NCBI GenBank assembly: GCA_009103225.1
Contig: RHPI01003156.1
Coordinates: 829,339 to 893,338, forward strand
DNA length: 64,000 nucleotides
Origin: Chlorokybus atmophyticus
Taxonomy: Eukaryota; Streptophyta; Chlorokybophyceae; Chlorokybales; Chlorokybaceae
Direction: 5' to 3'
Shown here: positions 31,779-41,736 of the stretch, in pieces
How positions within the stretch are numbered: position 1 is the stretch's first letter
Layout of the letters: each line of letters begins with the position of its first letter
The notes under the pieces: generated by a model
What the model was told of the DNA's origin: nothing
The model's input: the letters and a program-made list of their open reading frames with translations, nothing else
Databases searched by the model: none
Translations under genes and position numbers: made by a program

Positions 31779-32762
31779 GGTACATGTATTGTATACATAT
31801 GGGTCAGTACCGACAGGATTAGACATCGACAGCAATCGGTTGTAGGACATTGATGTATCATTGGGTTGCTTGCCAACAGGTTGAATTGTTTTGTTACAGT
31901 ACAAAGGTCTCGATGCCCCACTGTGGCTTTCTTAAGTCGTGCGTGTGTTCTGAGAGTTAACATGGTACTCCGCTGTACTGTCTGCTCATGGGAGTTTATT
32001 TGTGTTAGTGATAGGTGGTCACGTGCACCTATAGCCCGCGCATTTGACACAGCAGACTTACTTACTTTTCACAGCACACTGTTTCAAGCAGCAATGTGAC
32101 ATGTTGCACCGCTGTATCATTGCGGTTAAGTATTCTACTACTATCAAGTAAATGTAAGTGCATCTTTATACGCTATTTAGAAACACAAAAAAGGACTTAT
32201 TTGTGCTATGACATTCCCACTGACACTATGACCGTTGAGAAATTATAGAATGTAACACTCTGCAAGGTGCCAGAGCACTCAATCATTGGAGATGAATGGC
32301 GCACGAGGAGCTACATTGCGAGGACGGGCTTACCTTGATTATAAACATAGCACCTATCGCAATGTGGTGCAAGCACATAAACGACTGCATTGAGTGAACA
32401 CCATGTAGAGACAGCCTACTGCTGTGCTTACACGGGGTGTCCATGGTGTAACATGCTGACACATGCAGCTGCGTGGCCTCATGCAGGCAGGGCTCTGCGT
32501 GCACTCTCTCCCCCATCGCCTCCAGGCTGCTCCGCTCCTATCCACAGCGCCATGGGGCAGCTGGCGTGCGCATTCGTTGCTATTGCACTGTGGCAAGTTA
32601 GGCCTGATTTGTCTACTGTCTGCAGCCCACATGACTCGTCACTCTGGGGTCACAGCCTCTTTGGCTGCCACATTGCTCGGCAACTGGCCTGCATGTATTG
32701 CTACTTCAGCGTCAGCATCTACTTGTCCTGCGGTGTAAAGTATATGCATTGCTGTGGTTGTA
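31779..32762. other. Intergenic region downstream of the EamA gene
   Basis: It presumably includes the 3' UTR of the transporter. No conserved protein, RNA gene or repeat is recognised on either strand; Cys/His-containing ORFs here lack family motifs. Confidence 0.5.
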
Positions 32763-33015
32763 GATTCGTCGACGTTGCGCGTGACGAGTTGTTCGCCCTG
32801 GTGATGGAGGCTGGTTTCATTGTCAGCCGCGAGCGTTTGGGTTTCATGCCCATCCACGGGGAAGTTGCATGCAGGCAGACGGCTGGACATAGTGGCATAC
32901 AAATTGGGCCGCGACAGAAAGCTGCTGCTGGATGTCACGGTGACGGTCACCGTCACGGCATGTGGGCCCCTCCCGTGGATTAAGCTGGCGCTGCCGTGCG
33001 GGTGGCGGAAGCGGC
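32763..33015 (+). pseudogene. Possible LINE (non-LTR RT) C-terminal remnant
   Basis: VARDELFALVMEAGFIVSRE is followed, after a one-base shift near 32878, by GRRLDIVAYKLGRDRKLLLD and VTVTVTVT. This order (AR-D-L-A-x-x-AG, then RR-x-D, then DVTV) resembles the region after the RT domain of plant/algal LINE ORF2. No RT core is present, so the call is tentative. Confidence 0.5.
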
Positions 33016-33022
33016 AAAGTGA

Positions 33023-33249
33023 CGCAAGTATGGTGACCATGTGGAGACACATGGCGATGTGGCGCGCACACAATCGCAGCACGGTGAAAGTCCTCTCTCA
33101 GAGTCCCATGTGTCTCCATTGCGAGCGGGTAAAAGGTGTCTCCCGCCGGGTGGTCACCATACTTGCGTTTTACCCGCTCGCAATGGAGACACATGGGACG
33201 CTGAGAGAGGACTTTCACCGTGCTGCGATTGTGTGCGCGCCACATCGCC
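33023..33249. repeat. Nested inverted repeat arranged A-B-A'-B'
   Basis: Arm B 33053-33134 (82 bp) and its inverse 33168-33249 differ at about one base. The 33-bp spacer (33135-33167) is in turn close to the inverse of the flank at 33023-33050 (CGCAAGTATGGTGACCA). In RNA or single strand it could form two alternative hairpins. Confidence 0.5.
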
Positions 33250-33522
33250 ACAGTACGCATGGCGGAGCCACGGCGGCTGGAGAGCTTCATCCGCATCAGT
33301 CCGTCAGCGCATGGCATGCGCCTTTGAAGCGGGCACATGTGATGGCGATCTTGGAGCAAAAAGCTGCGGCGGTGGCCACGGTACCAGGATAGGGTCCTGT
33401 GGTTCAAGGCTCTCCAACTACTAAGGCGGACGCAGCGCTCGCTCAGCATGATGGGGTCACCACTACGCAGTAGCGGTAGTGCATTTTGGGTTGTGTGTTT
33501 GTTGCGTACGGTTGGGCATGGT

Positions 33523-33603
33523 TGTAACATCGGCGCCTCACCCACTAGGCCATGGCAGCGACTTTCGCTGCCATGGCCTAATGGTTAAGGCGCCGATGTT
33601 ACA
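33523..33603. repeat. ~40-bp-arm palindrome with tRNA A-box-like motif
   Basis: TGTAACATCGGCGCC...GGCCATGGCAGCGA, loop, then the inverse TCGCTGCCATGGCC...GGCGCCGATGTTACA. The right arm has TGGCCTAATGG (33574-33584), an A-box-like word, and GGTTTGATC follows at about 33612, a weak B-box-like word. It may be a tRNA-derived SINE relic. It does not fold as a tRNA. Confidence 0.5.
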
Positions 33604-34220
33604 GTTGACTTGGTTTGATCGCTTAATAGCATGAACAAAGTCGAATGTGCAATCACTTAAGGTTAACAAGAGTTGTTCTAATTAATGAAGTATCTTTGAT
33701 TGAATTAAACCCTTGATTTGATAGGTTCAGGGCTATTTGTTACAATAGTGCCAATGGCCGTTGGGTATGGTTGCAGCATGTACGACAAATGCTTGTATGT
33801 CAATGATATTTTTATCATAATAGAGGGTGATCTTTCACCATTGTTGTTAGTCATCTAACGTTGTTCTGCTGGCGCTGCTTGCACTTGTGGCATAAAGCCC
33901 TAACTACCTTGCCCTTTGTTGTATATTGCATAATTTGCTGCATGCTTGCTAGCCTAGCCGGAGGGTGCGTATGCATCCGCATGACTTCGTAGAGTGGCAC
34001 AGCTGAGCAGGTAAATGCTGCAATTTCTTTCGTTAACTCACAATTCCGTTCCTTGCCATGTACATGTTAGTCACCATAATTGTCCTTCATCTGTGTATAG
34101 CGATTGGATTCATCTGTATATATTGTGCCACTCATGTATGCAAGAGATGGTATGCTACCATGTTGCTGCTGGCTTGACCAATATGCGGTCAAGTTACATG
34201 CCAGTTGCGTGTGTGCTTGC
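33604..34220. other. AT-rich stretch, nothing recognised
   Basis: No coding motif, repeat or RNA gene is evident on either strand between the palindrome and the Cys-rich ORFs. Confidence 0.5.
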
Positions 34221-34229
34221 TCTCCAGCG

Positions 34230-34681
34230 CACGCTAATGTTTGCAAATATAGCCTGTACAGAATGCGGCGAAGGGCCTGTGGAGGCATACTGTACAAAAT
34301 ACACATGTAGGAAGCGGTTGCAGAGAGGGAGGGTACAGGGCCAAGAGAAGCTGCAACATTGGCAACAAACCACTGCCATTGCGAAACGTGGATATGGGAG
34401 GAGCTACATGTGCAGGTGAAAAACAGCTCTTGTTGTCACGGTGGACATGTTGGCAGAGTGTGGCACGCACTAATTGCATACGCTCAGAGTGCCGTAACCC
34501 AAGTCCACGCACTGAATGTGAAGACTATGGCGGGAAGATTTTGCCTTCGGGTCTTGCGAGGAGCCAAACAAGCTGTGTCAAGTGCCTTTCCCTAAAGCGC
34601 CCTTGTGCCGCAGAGAGGTGTTGTAATTCAATGACTGCTTATCGCATGAACGACTTGTGTTGTGACTGCTTGCGCCAATAG
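34230..34681 (+). CDS. Unrecognised cysteine-rich exons
   Basis: 34230-34419 reads IACTECGEGPVEAYCTKYTC; 34379-34681 reads on in another frame with about 14 Cys (TCWQSVARTNC, CVKCLSLKRPCAAERCC, LCCDCLRQ) and ends TAG. The two may be exons of one zinc-binding protein or a transposon-derived domain. No family is recognised, and the splice link is not established. Confidence 0.5.
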
Positions 34682-34944
34682 TGTCCCCTCCGCCAACAAT
34701 GGCAATCGGTGGTCCGCGGTCTGTGCGGTGCCTGCAACGCAACAACGCACGATTAGTAAGTGATGTCAGTCTGTGTATACGCAGAGTAGTGTGTGTAGTG
34801 GAGTTTGGATGACAGGACATTCAGCGCACTGCACGGACAAAGATTTTTAGAAGCTACAGAAATTATTCAATAATGAAAACGCAAGGGAAATGGCATACAT
34901 TGCACTGAAGCCCTCGCCGAGAGAAATAGGCTGGCACTGAGGCG

Positions 34945-35296
34945 GAGGGCAGGGATGCGAGGCGCAAGCTAACAGGACTACCTAAGCGGCAACAAGCAGG
35001 ACTTCATCGAACACATGGAATGGGAGTTCAAGACGTGGCATGGGCTGATATGCTTGGACAATCATGGCACGTTTTCAGAGATAGCCCACCGCAAACCACT
35101 TGCCAAAATCAAGAAGAGGGAGAAAGACCTTATCAAGTGCATCATGTCCTTGGACAACATCTAGACGTTGCCTACCATCCTCAACCGGATGAGGCATGCT
35201 AATAAAGACTTTCCCTGCGATTACGCGGCATACAAGCGCCTGGAGAAGGTGCACCAAGAGCTCCTTGAGTGCTCAGCTGCCAAGGTAGCTGCTTAG
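34945..35296 (+). pseudogene. Unrecognised charged ORF with in-frame stops
   Basis: One frame shows a sustained helical, charged sequence: FIEHMEWEFKTWHGLICL, AHRKPLAKIKKREKDLIKC, then LPTILNRMRHANKDFPCDY and AYKRLEKVHQELLECSAAK. It is interrupted by TAA near 34969 and TAG at 35162-35164, and ends TAG. The style suggests a transposon or retroelement accessory domain. No family assignment is possible. Confidence 0.5.
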
Positions 35297-35299
35297 TAT

Positions 35300-36012
35300 T
35301 CTTGGCACAGCTCTATCGCCGCCACCGCCGCCACTATCGCCGCCACTGCTAGCTAGCATCACCGCCAAGTTGGCGGCGCAAACCACAAGCAACTATGGCG
35401 GCCAGGGCTGCTGAGCTACTCCACCGATGCGGGGTAACAGGTCTTACAGGTTGGGGTTGGAAAATGAAACAAGATGTATGATGTGTGGCAGACCAACCCC
35501 TGCGCCGCGGTGGTACTCCTGTGCCTAGTATAGGCTATATATACTAGCGCTATACCGCTACCGGTAGACTGTATCGCGCTGCCACAAAGGCAGCGCTATT
35601 CAGTGCTACTCTGGTACTACTATTCTCCTTCGCTGCGCAGTTTGTATTAGTAGTAGCAGCAGTAGTAGTGGCAGCGGCATAAAGAGACATGATGTAAGTG
35701 GTGCATGTAGTTGTAGTCTTCCTGGTGCTAACTTTGGGAGGGGTGCTTTGTTTACAGAAGCCTCTGCAATCCAGGCAAAGCACTCCACCACCAGTGGAAC
35801 TGTGAAGATGCAATGTCCTGCGCATTTGTGACAACTACACATCAGCTTGTATGCTCATTTACAAACAGCAACAGCCTGTCTTTGTGCGTACATGCAACTA
35901 GCCACCACACTGACTGCTGACAGGGTTACATACAACTACACTGGGCTGTTCCCAGTCCTGCAATACTCGGCAATGAATTACACAACCTAAGTGCACAACG
36001 CAATCAACATCA
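35300..36012. other. Intergenic region downstream of CSE1
   Basis: GCCGCCACC-type triplet repeats at 35318-35350 and a partly palindromic stretch around 35530-35600. It should include the CSE1 3' UTR (minus strand). No gene is recognised. Confidence 0.5.
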
Positions 36013-39000
36013 ATGCTACACCAGCGTCACACCGGCGGCAGCGCAATACTTGGCAAGCTTGGCCTGATCTGGCGAGGGCAGCGTTTGAATGACGGGGGCA
36101 AAACGCCCTCTATGTGCAGAGGTTAAGCGCCCAAGAGCAGCCGCCAGGAACTGCCGCGCGTCTTTCACGTTCTGCGCCGGGTCCTGTTCCGGCTTGTGAG
36201 CATGATGCAACTGAGCATATACAGCAGCATAGCCAGGCGTCTCGAATGCATCTTCGTCAGCATCATACTCTGCCTCAGCGGCCTCAACTGCCTCAGAGGG
36301 CTCTTCACACAGAGCGACAGCTGTATGCAAGAGCTTTGCCCAAAGTGGAAGCGCCGCATCAGCCTGCATGACACAGTGAGCGATGAGCATGCATACTTGT
36401 ATGATTGTTCTGTCTCACATTAGTCACACCCAAGTCAAAGTGACACAACAAAAGGCAAATACGAACCTGCAGAGTACTGCAATCTGCGAGCGTTCTTGAA
36501 AGCGCAACAACCAGCAGTTTTCGTTCCATCCGGCCGGCGATGGTGGCAGCAGCAGGAACCCATACAGCTTCCAACAACATGCCAAATACCCCTCTCTGCA
36601 CGGATTCAATGCTCTCAGCCACGACGACAGGCCCATGAACTGATATAAACAGTGCCAGAAATACTGCCAGGCCTCGGACATATTTGGGCGTCTTGATGGT
36701 CTGCAACAAGTGGTGACTCAGTACGGTGTTATTCAACGATGCACGACGCACAACGGCGTGTGATATACACCATAAGGTGGTAGTGCATGTTAGAATGCGC
36801 CAGATGCGGGTGTGCAGATAATTACCTGCAAACGATTGAAAAGCAATGACCAGACATTGGGTAGGTATGGTGCAAGAGTAGCCGGTGGAAGCTTTTCAAC
36901 GACCGCGTTCACAATATAGAAGCCTTCATGATCATGAGACTTCATTCCAATCAACCGCTGCACATCAAGGCACGTTAGCAACGACAAAGATGATCCAGCC
37001 TCTGCCCAAGTTTCATCAAACAACACAAGACAGACCTGGAAGACGCCCAAGATGGCTTGCAGCTGGTTGCGAGCTACAACCTCTTGCGAAGCCTGTGAAA
37101 GGTACGCCTGGCCCAGCACATTGAAAGGTAAATGACGGCATTGGGCATTTCATGGCATGATACCTGTTGCAGGTTAGCTTTGCACAGAAAGCCACCAACG
37201 CAATTGGCTCGGTACCTGCAAAAGACGCACAAGCGCTGGGACATTTCCTGGCCTTTCCCATAAAACAGGGGAGACGAGGGCTGGCAATAGTGCAAGGTAT
37301 GGCTCTGAAAGCGGAGCTGGCCGGCACTCCGCCATGAAAGCCAGCAGCTGGAACACATAAGGCGAAAACTCCTGAATGTCTTGTTCAAGCACCTGTTTGC
37401 ATGAAAATCAATGGCAAGCTGACACAAAGACTGGTAACCATACACGTGTCGCTGCTGTCTGCTGGGCTGACAAAAGCGCAGCTGTGTGGGCCAGCGTGCT
37501 TACTATTTGAAAGACTGGGAAAAGTGCAGCCTCCAGTGAGGCGGCTGTCGCTGCATCCAGCTTTGTGTCGGTTCCTCCTGCTGCTCGTATCAACGCCGCA
37601 ATAGACTCAAACAGGTAGTGGTTGAAGCCAGGATGCGTTGGGTTTTGGCATACACGCTGCACGAATTGCCAAAATATTAAATGCGATGTGTGCCTTCTTT
37701 TACCCCGCGGCCGAGGGGAGGGGGCGGGGGGGGCATCAACCAGGCTGCATACTCCTCAACAGCACAACGTCTGACCAGGGACAACCGGTCACACTACGCA
37801 CACACCTGAAGGGTCGCAGTGAGGTGGGAAAGGATGGTAGGAACAAAAGGTCGTGCTGTGTCTGCAGCAAACGCAACAACTCGCAGCACAGCGTGCATGA
37901 TGTACTCATTTTCTCCGGACTCCGGTTGCGACAATGCACCAAACAACCCGCCCAACAAGCCCTGCGCGGTTGCTTAGAATGCAATGTAGCACAGGCCAGA
38001 AAACCGCACTTCCTTTTGCCCACTGTGACAGCGTAGTGCAAAGCGCCATTCACTATGTATGCATGTGACGCAAGTAATATGTGTAATTGCTTGTAGCATG
38101 TCCACACCAAGGTCAACCTGCAAATGAGGGGCAATGTCCGACGTTTGGAAGCGTGGCGACCGTCGTGTAGGTGCACTCTGATCAGGATCCTTCACTGATA
38201 ACAGTCTCTCCAGAGCATGCGCAGCGTACGAATGCACCACATACGAGTCAGACGCCAGCAAAGATGTGAGTGAAGGAAACAGTGCAAGTGCGGTTGCCTT
38301 TGGGATCTGCCACAGCACAGAGTCGTAAATATGTGCCTCAATGTCAACAGCTGGACACACCAGGCAGTTGCAAAACCTGTGCTCGAAACGTGGTGAGGAA
38401 CTTCAATGCAGCTGCTTGCAACACAGGTTGAGCGCGGTTGCCAGTGGCCTGCAGAAAGGTGTGCGTTGTGATGCATATGCATAGGCACAGACAGAAGTTT
38501 GCATGAGACTCGACCAGCTAAAGTGGCTTTCACACCTACCTGTAACTCCGGAATAATCTGCATTGTGAAGAACTCTCCAATGTTCACCAAGCCACTGACA
38601 GCAGTAGCTCCGTGTACCGCAGACTTCTGTCGCACCTGTTGCAATTGGGCAATGAGACGCCTGCTGCTACTACTCACCTTGCACATGAACCGACTGCATG
38701 AATGCAGTACCGCAAGTGCGATGACAAGAGCAATGGCGGCATCTTTTGCTCTCCAGTTGGCGGCTGAATTGCTTGCATATTCCTGTAACATGCAGAGTAA
38801 GAGCACTGGTGCTGTGGCATGATGCTACACACACGTGAGTATGGCGTGACAGCATTGCATGGGTTGATATGACGAAGTCTTGGACACGTTCTGTCGACCC
38901 TTAGCGCCAATTGCAACCTCTTGCGTGCAATTGCAACCTCTTGTGTGCATTGCCACAACATTATGGCAAAGGCCTTTCCCCACCTGTAACACCGTGGTAG

Positions 39001-41398
39001 GCAGGGAAAGGCCCGTTAATCGGGTGCTTCGTGCATAAGACGAAGGAAGTCGGCAATCACGATTGTCTTAGATACATGCAAGACATGCAGTCCAACAGTC
39101 CAAGTCACATGGTTGTGATTGCCAGTGTGAGTGCAGTTTGTCGATACCTGCAGCATGCTCCCGACATAGGTTGAGCACAATCCTGTCACAGCCTCCTCAT
39201 GTCTCGATGCCAGCCCACGAACCAACTCACAGGCAGACCTCCTGCGCGTATTGCTATCGTTGCCCTCCATGTCACGCCGGATGTACTCAACAGGGTTGAG
39301 GTCAAACAACTCATCGTCGTCTGCACGCAAGCGCAGATTGGGAAGAATAATCCGCTCGCCAATCTTCTGCAAGGTCGTCGGATCAGAGAACAACCCTGAA
39401 TGCACTGAGCGGCTGACCAGCATCAAAAACCTGCAAGCCCACAACAAAAGCACTTAGCCAGGGATTGGTTATCTCTAAACGTGCATTGCATCAAACACAG
39501 CAAGGCATCAACCTCATTGCAACTGTTGCCAGCCCATCTTGACCAGCGCCTGGGCCGACATGCACGAGCAACTCCCAGACATCCGCAACGAAAGTAGGAA
39601 GATAGCTTTGAAACTCTTCTTCATTCTTCTCCATGAACTGTGCTTGACGCACAAAGTATTGAGATCAGCCTCCTTCATGCATGTTCTGCATTGCAGGTGT
39701 TGCAAGCGCCATGTACCAGGCAAATGTTATCGCAGATGGCCGCTTTCATTAGATCCACTGGTGACGGCATGTCTGGATCCATGGCAGCCACTGCAGGATC
39801 TTCAAAGGGAAGCAGCTGGTGGAACTCGTTCATCCACTCTGCTCACATTGACAAGATGTTGAGCACAGCAGAAGATTTGCTTCAACAATGCCTGAGACGC
39901 ACTCAGCAACACACCTGCTAGATGGTCCTCAATAACATCAGGTAGTTCAACTGAGTTGAGCGAGTAAAATATCCTGTTGCACCATCGGGAAGCGGCGAGC
40001 AGTGGTATCAGCGCATCAGCCTGGCCCCTTACGGTGTTTATTCTCTGATTCGTCTTTTTGAAAACTTCCAGAAGAGGAGCGACAAACAGGTCCAATACAT
40101 AGCGGAGTTCCAACTGTAACAGCACAGCACAAGGTCAGCACACGCCATATTGGCTCCGCGCACGCTTAACATGTCATGTTAGCAAATGGCCTACCCGCAA
40201 TTGCTGCGACGGAAATTGCCCCCTGAATCTTTTGAAGATGGTGTTTGCCGTCTGCAAAACACCATTGATGGTGGAATAGTTATCAGTGTTCAGCTTCGCC
40301 ACAAGGTCGGGTAGCAGCCCCCTCCATTTGTCGGGGAAGTCGTGGCCACTTATGATTGCAAGCGCCTCAGCTAGCTGCGCTTGCACACGTGCAGGCTGTA
40401 CGAGCATAAGATCTGGCAGCACCGCCTTGATGTGATCCTTCTCTTCCTGTGAAACACCAGGAGCTTCCGCTGGCTGCCATCTGTACTTCACCCAGTTCTT
40501 GAATGCAACCGCTGCGGCCTGCTGGACAGCTTCCGGGACAGGGGAAGCGCCGCTTGCGGGCAGCAGCTGCAAGATAGTAGCACCGAACCCCGGCTTTTTC
40601 TGCGCATCTGCAAAGCGGGTGCACATCAGCAAAATAACAGGGGGAAGGCAACTCACGATGTGCAGAAAGCAAGCATGTACACAGCGTATGCATAATTCTG
40701 TCGCTGCAGATGGTTGGTGGCATCATCAGTTGTCCTTCCCAAGCTAGATACAGCACCAACATATGCATGCATGGTCATACCAGCTATGCAACTGCATGCA
40801 TAGCTAACAGGACATCCAGATAGCACATCGAACATCGGACCTCAATTTACTACTGCAGTCATATTGCTAAACGCAGACGCGAACACTTAAGCATGCTGCA
40901 GCAAGCTTGTTCTGCGGTTCCCCAATTGCAAATACGAGAGCAATTGCTTCGTGACTAGTTGTGCGATGTTGTACACGTTTAAAGCACTGGCTGAAAAAGT
41001 ACGTCACGTAACGGAAGGTTGACAGATGTTACCCCCGAACCCTGTGAACTAAATAAGACGATTTAGTGGCAGACTTCCTACATCATATGATCACAAACAA
41101 GTCACAAGCAAAATCCACCTCTGCGGCATGACTGTACTCACAACACGCTTGTCGGAGGTGTGGTGATGATGAGCTCGTAGAGTGCTGAATCAGACATAAT
41201 AGCGCACAAGCCGGTGATAGAAGTTGAGCATACTCCTGTTACAAAAATCAGCAACATACAAACCGTGACCATCACTAATTGGTCAGGTGGCTTGGCTTGC
41301 TTGCCTGCTAGAAAGCGCTCCGCCTGCTGTCGAGCTTCCCTGTCCGGCGAGAGTGTAGCGAGCAGGCAGGCAGAGAGCTGGTTGATGTCAGCAGCCAT
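36013..41398 (-). CDS. CSE1: Exportin-2 (CSE1/CAS), importin-alpha re-exporter
   Basis: HEAT-repeat karyopherin that returns importin-alpha to the cytoplasm with RanGTP. ATG 41398: MAADINQLSACLLATLSPD. Clear exons: 41398-41276; 40607-40195 (AVAFKNWVKYRW, SGHDFPDKWRGLLPDLV); 40113-39915; 39838-39717 (SPVDLMKAAICDNICL); 39637-39513 (FMEKNEEEFQSYLPTFV); 39430-39148 (RRRSACELVRGLASRHEE); 38782-38678 (NWRAKDAAIALVIAL); 38636-38540; 38448-38377; 38306-38118 (SDSYVVHSYAAHALERLL); ~37965-37805 (ENEYIMHAVLRVV); ~37650-37460 (GFNHYLFESIAALIRAAGG); ~37390-37218; ~37100-36825; ~36700-36465; ~36368-36013 (TAG). Order and motifs match plant and animal CSE1 end to end. About 50 Gln are all CAA/CAG and no exon has an internal stop. 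Some introns are short (about 40-70 nt). Intact by inspection. Confidence 0.5.
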
Positions 41399-41736
41399 CT
41401 CAGTACTGATCAACACATCAACAAAGACGACAATGTCGCTGGCGACTACGACATCCACACCGATCCCGCCGCCGCCCCCTCTGCTGGCTACTTCACAGCA
41501 TACATTTGAATGGCCGGCGGGAAAACCCTAGCCGAAAACCCAGTCAGACTTCGCTGTTATGTAACCTGCAAATGCCCTTTGCATCGGGATATCAGCAATT
41601 CCGCCGCAAGACAACGTCGAATCCCGAGTCTTTATCATGGAAAAAGTTGAAGGAGAAATGGCTGCGGTCAGTGGCTTTGTGTGCTGCACAACGCCACTGC
41701 AATTGCGCCTGCCATTAAGTGACCAGCTAGTTCAGC
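41399..41736. promoter_or_regulatory. Divergent promoter region between CSE1 and the spinster-like gene
   Basis: 338 bp separate the two start codons, which point away from each other. Both promoters and 5' UTRs must lie here unless a first noncoding exon exists. No convincing TATA box was seen, which suits housekeeping genes. Confidence 0.5.

Noticed and set aside
33523-33603. A functional tRNA gene
   Set aside because: Only an A-box-like word is present; no anticodon stem, T-arm or acceptor pairing can be built.
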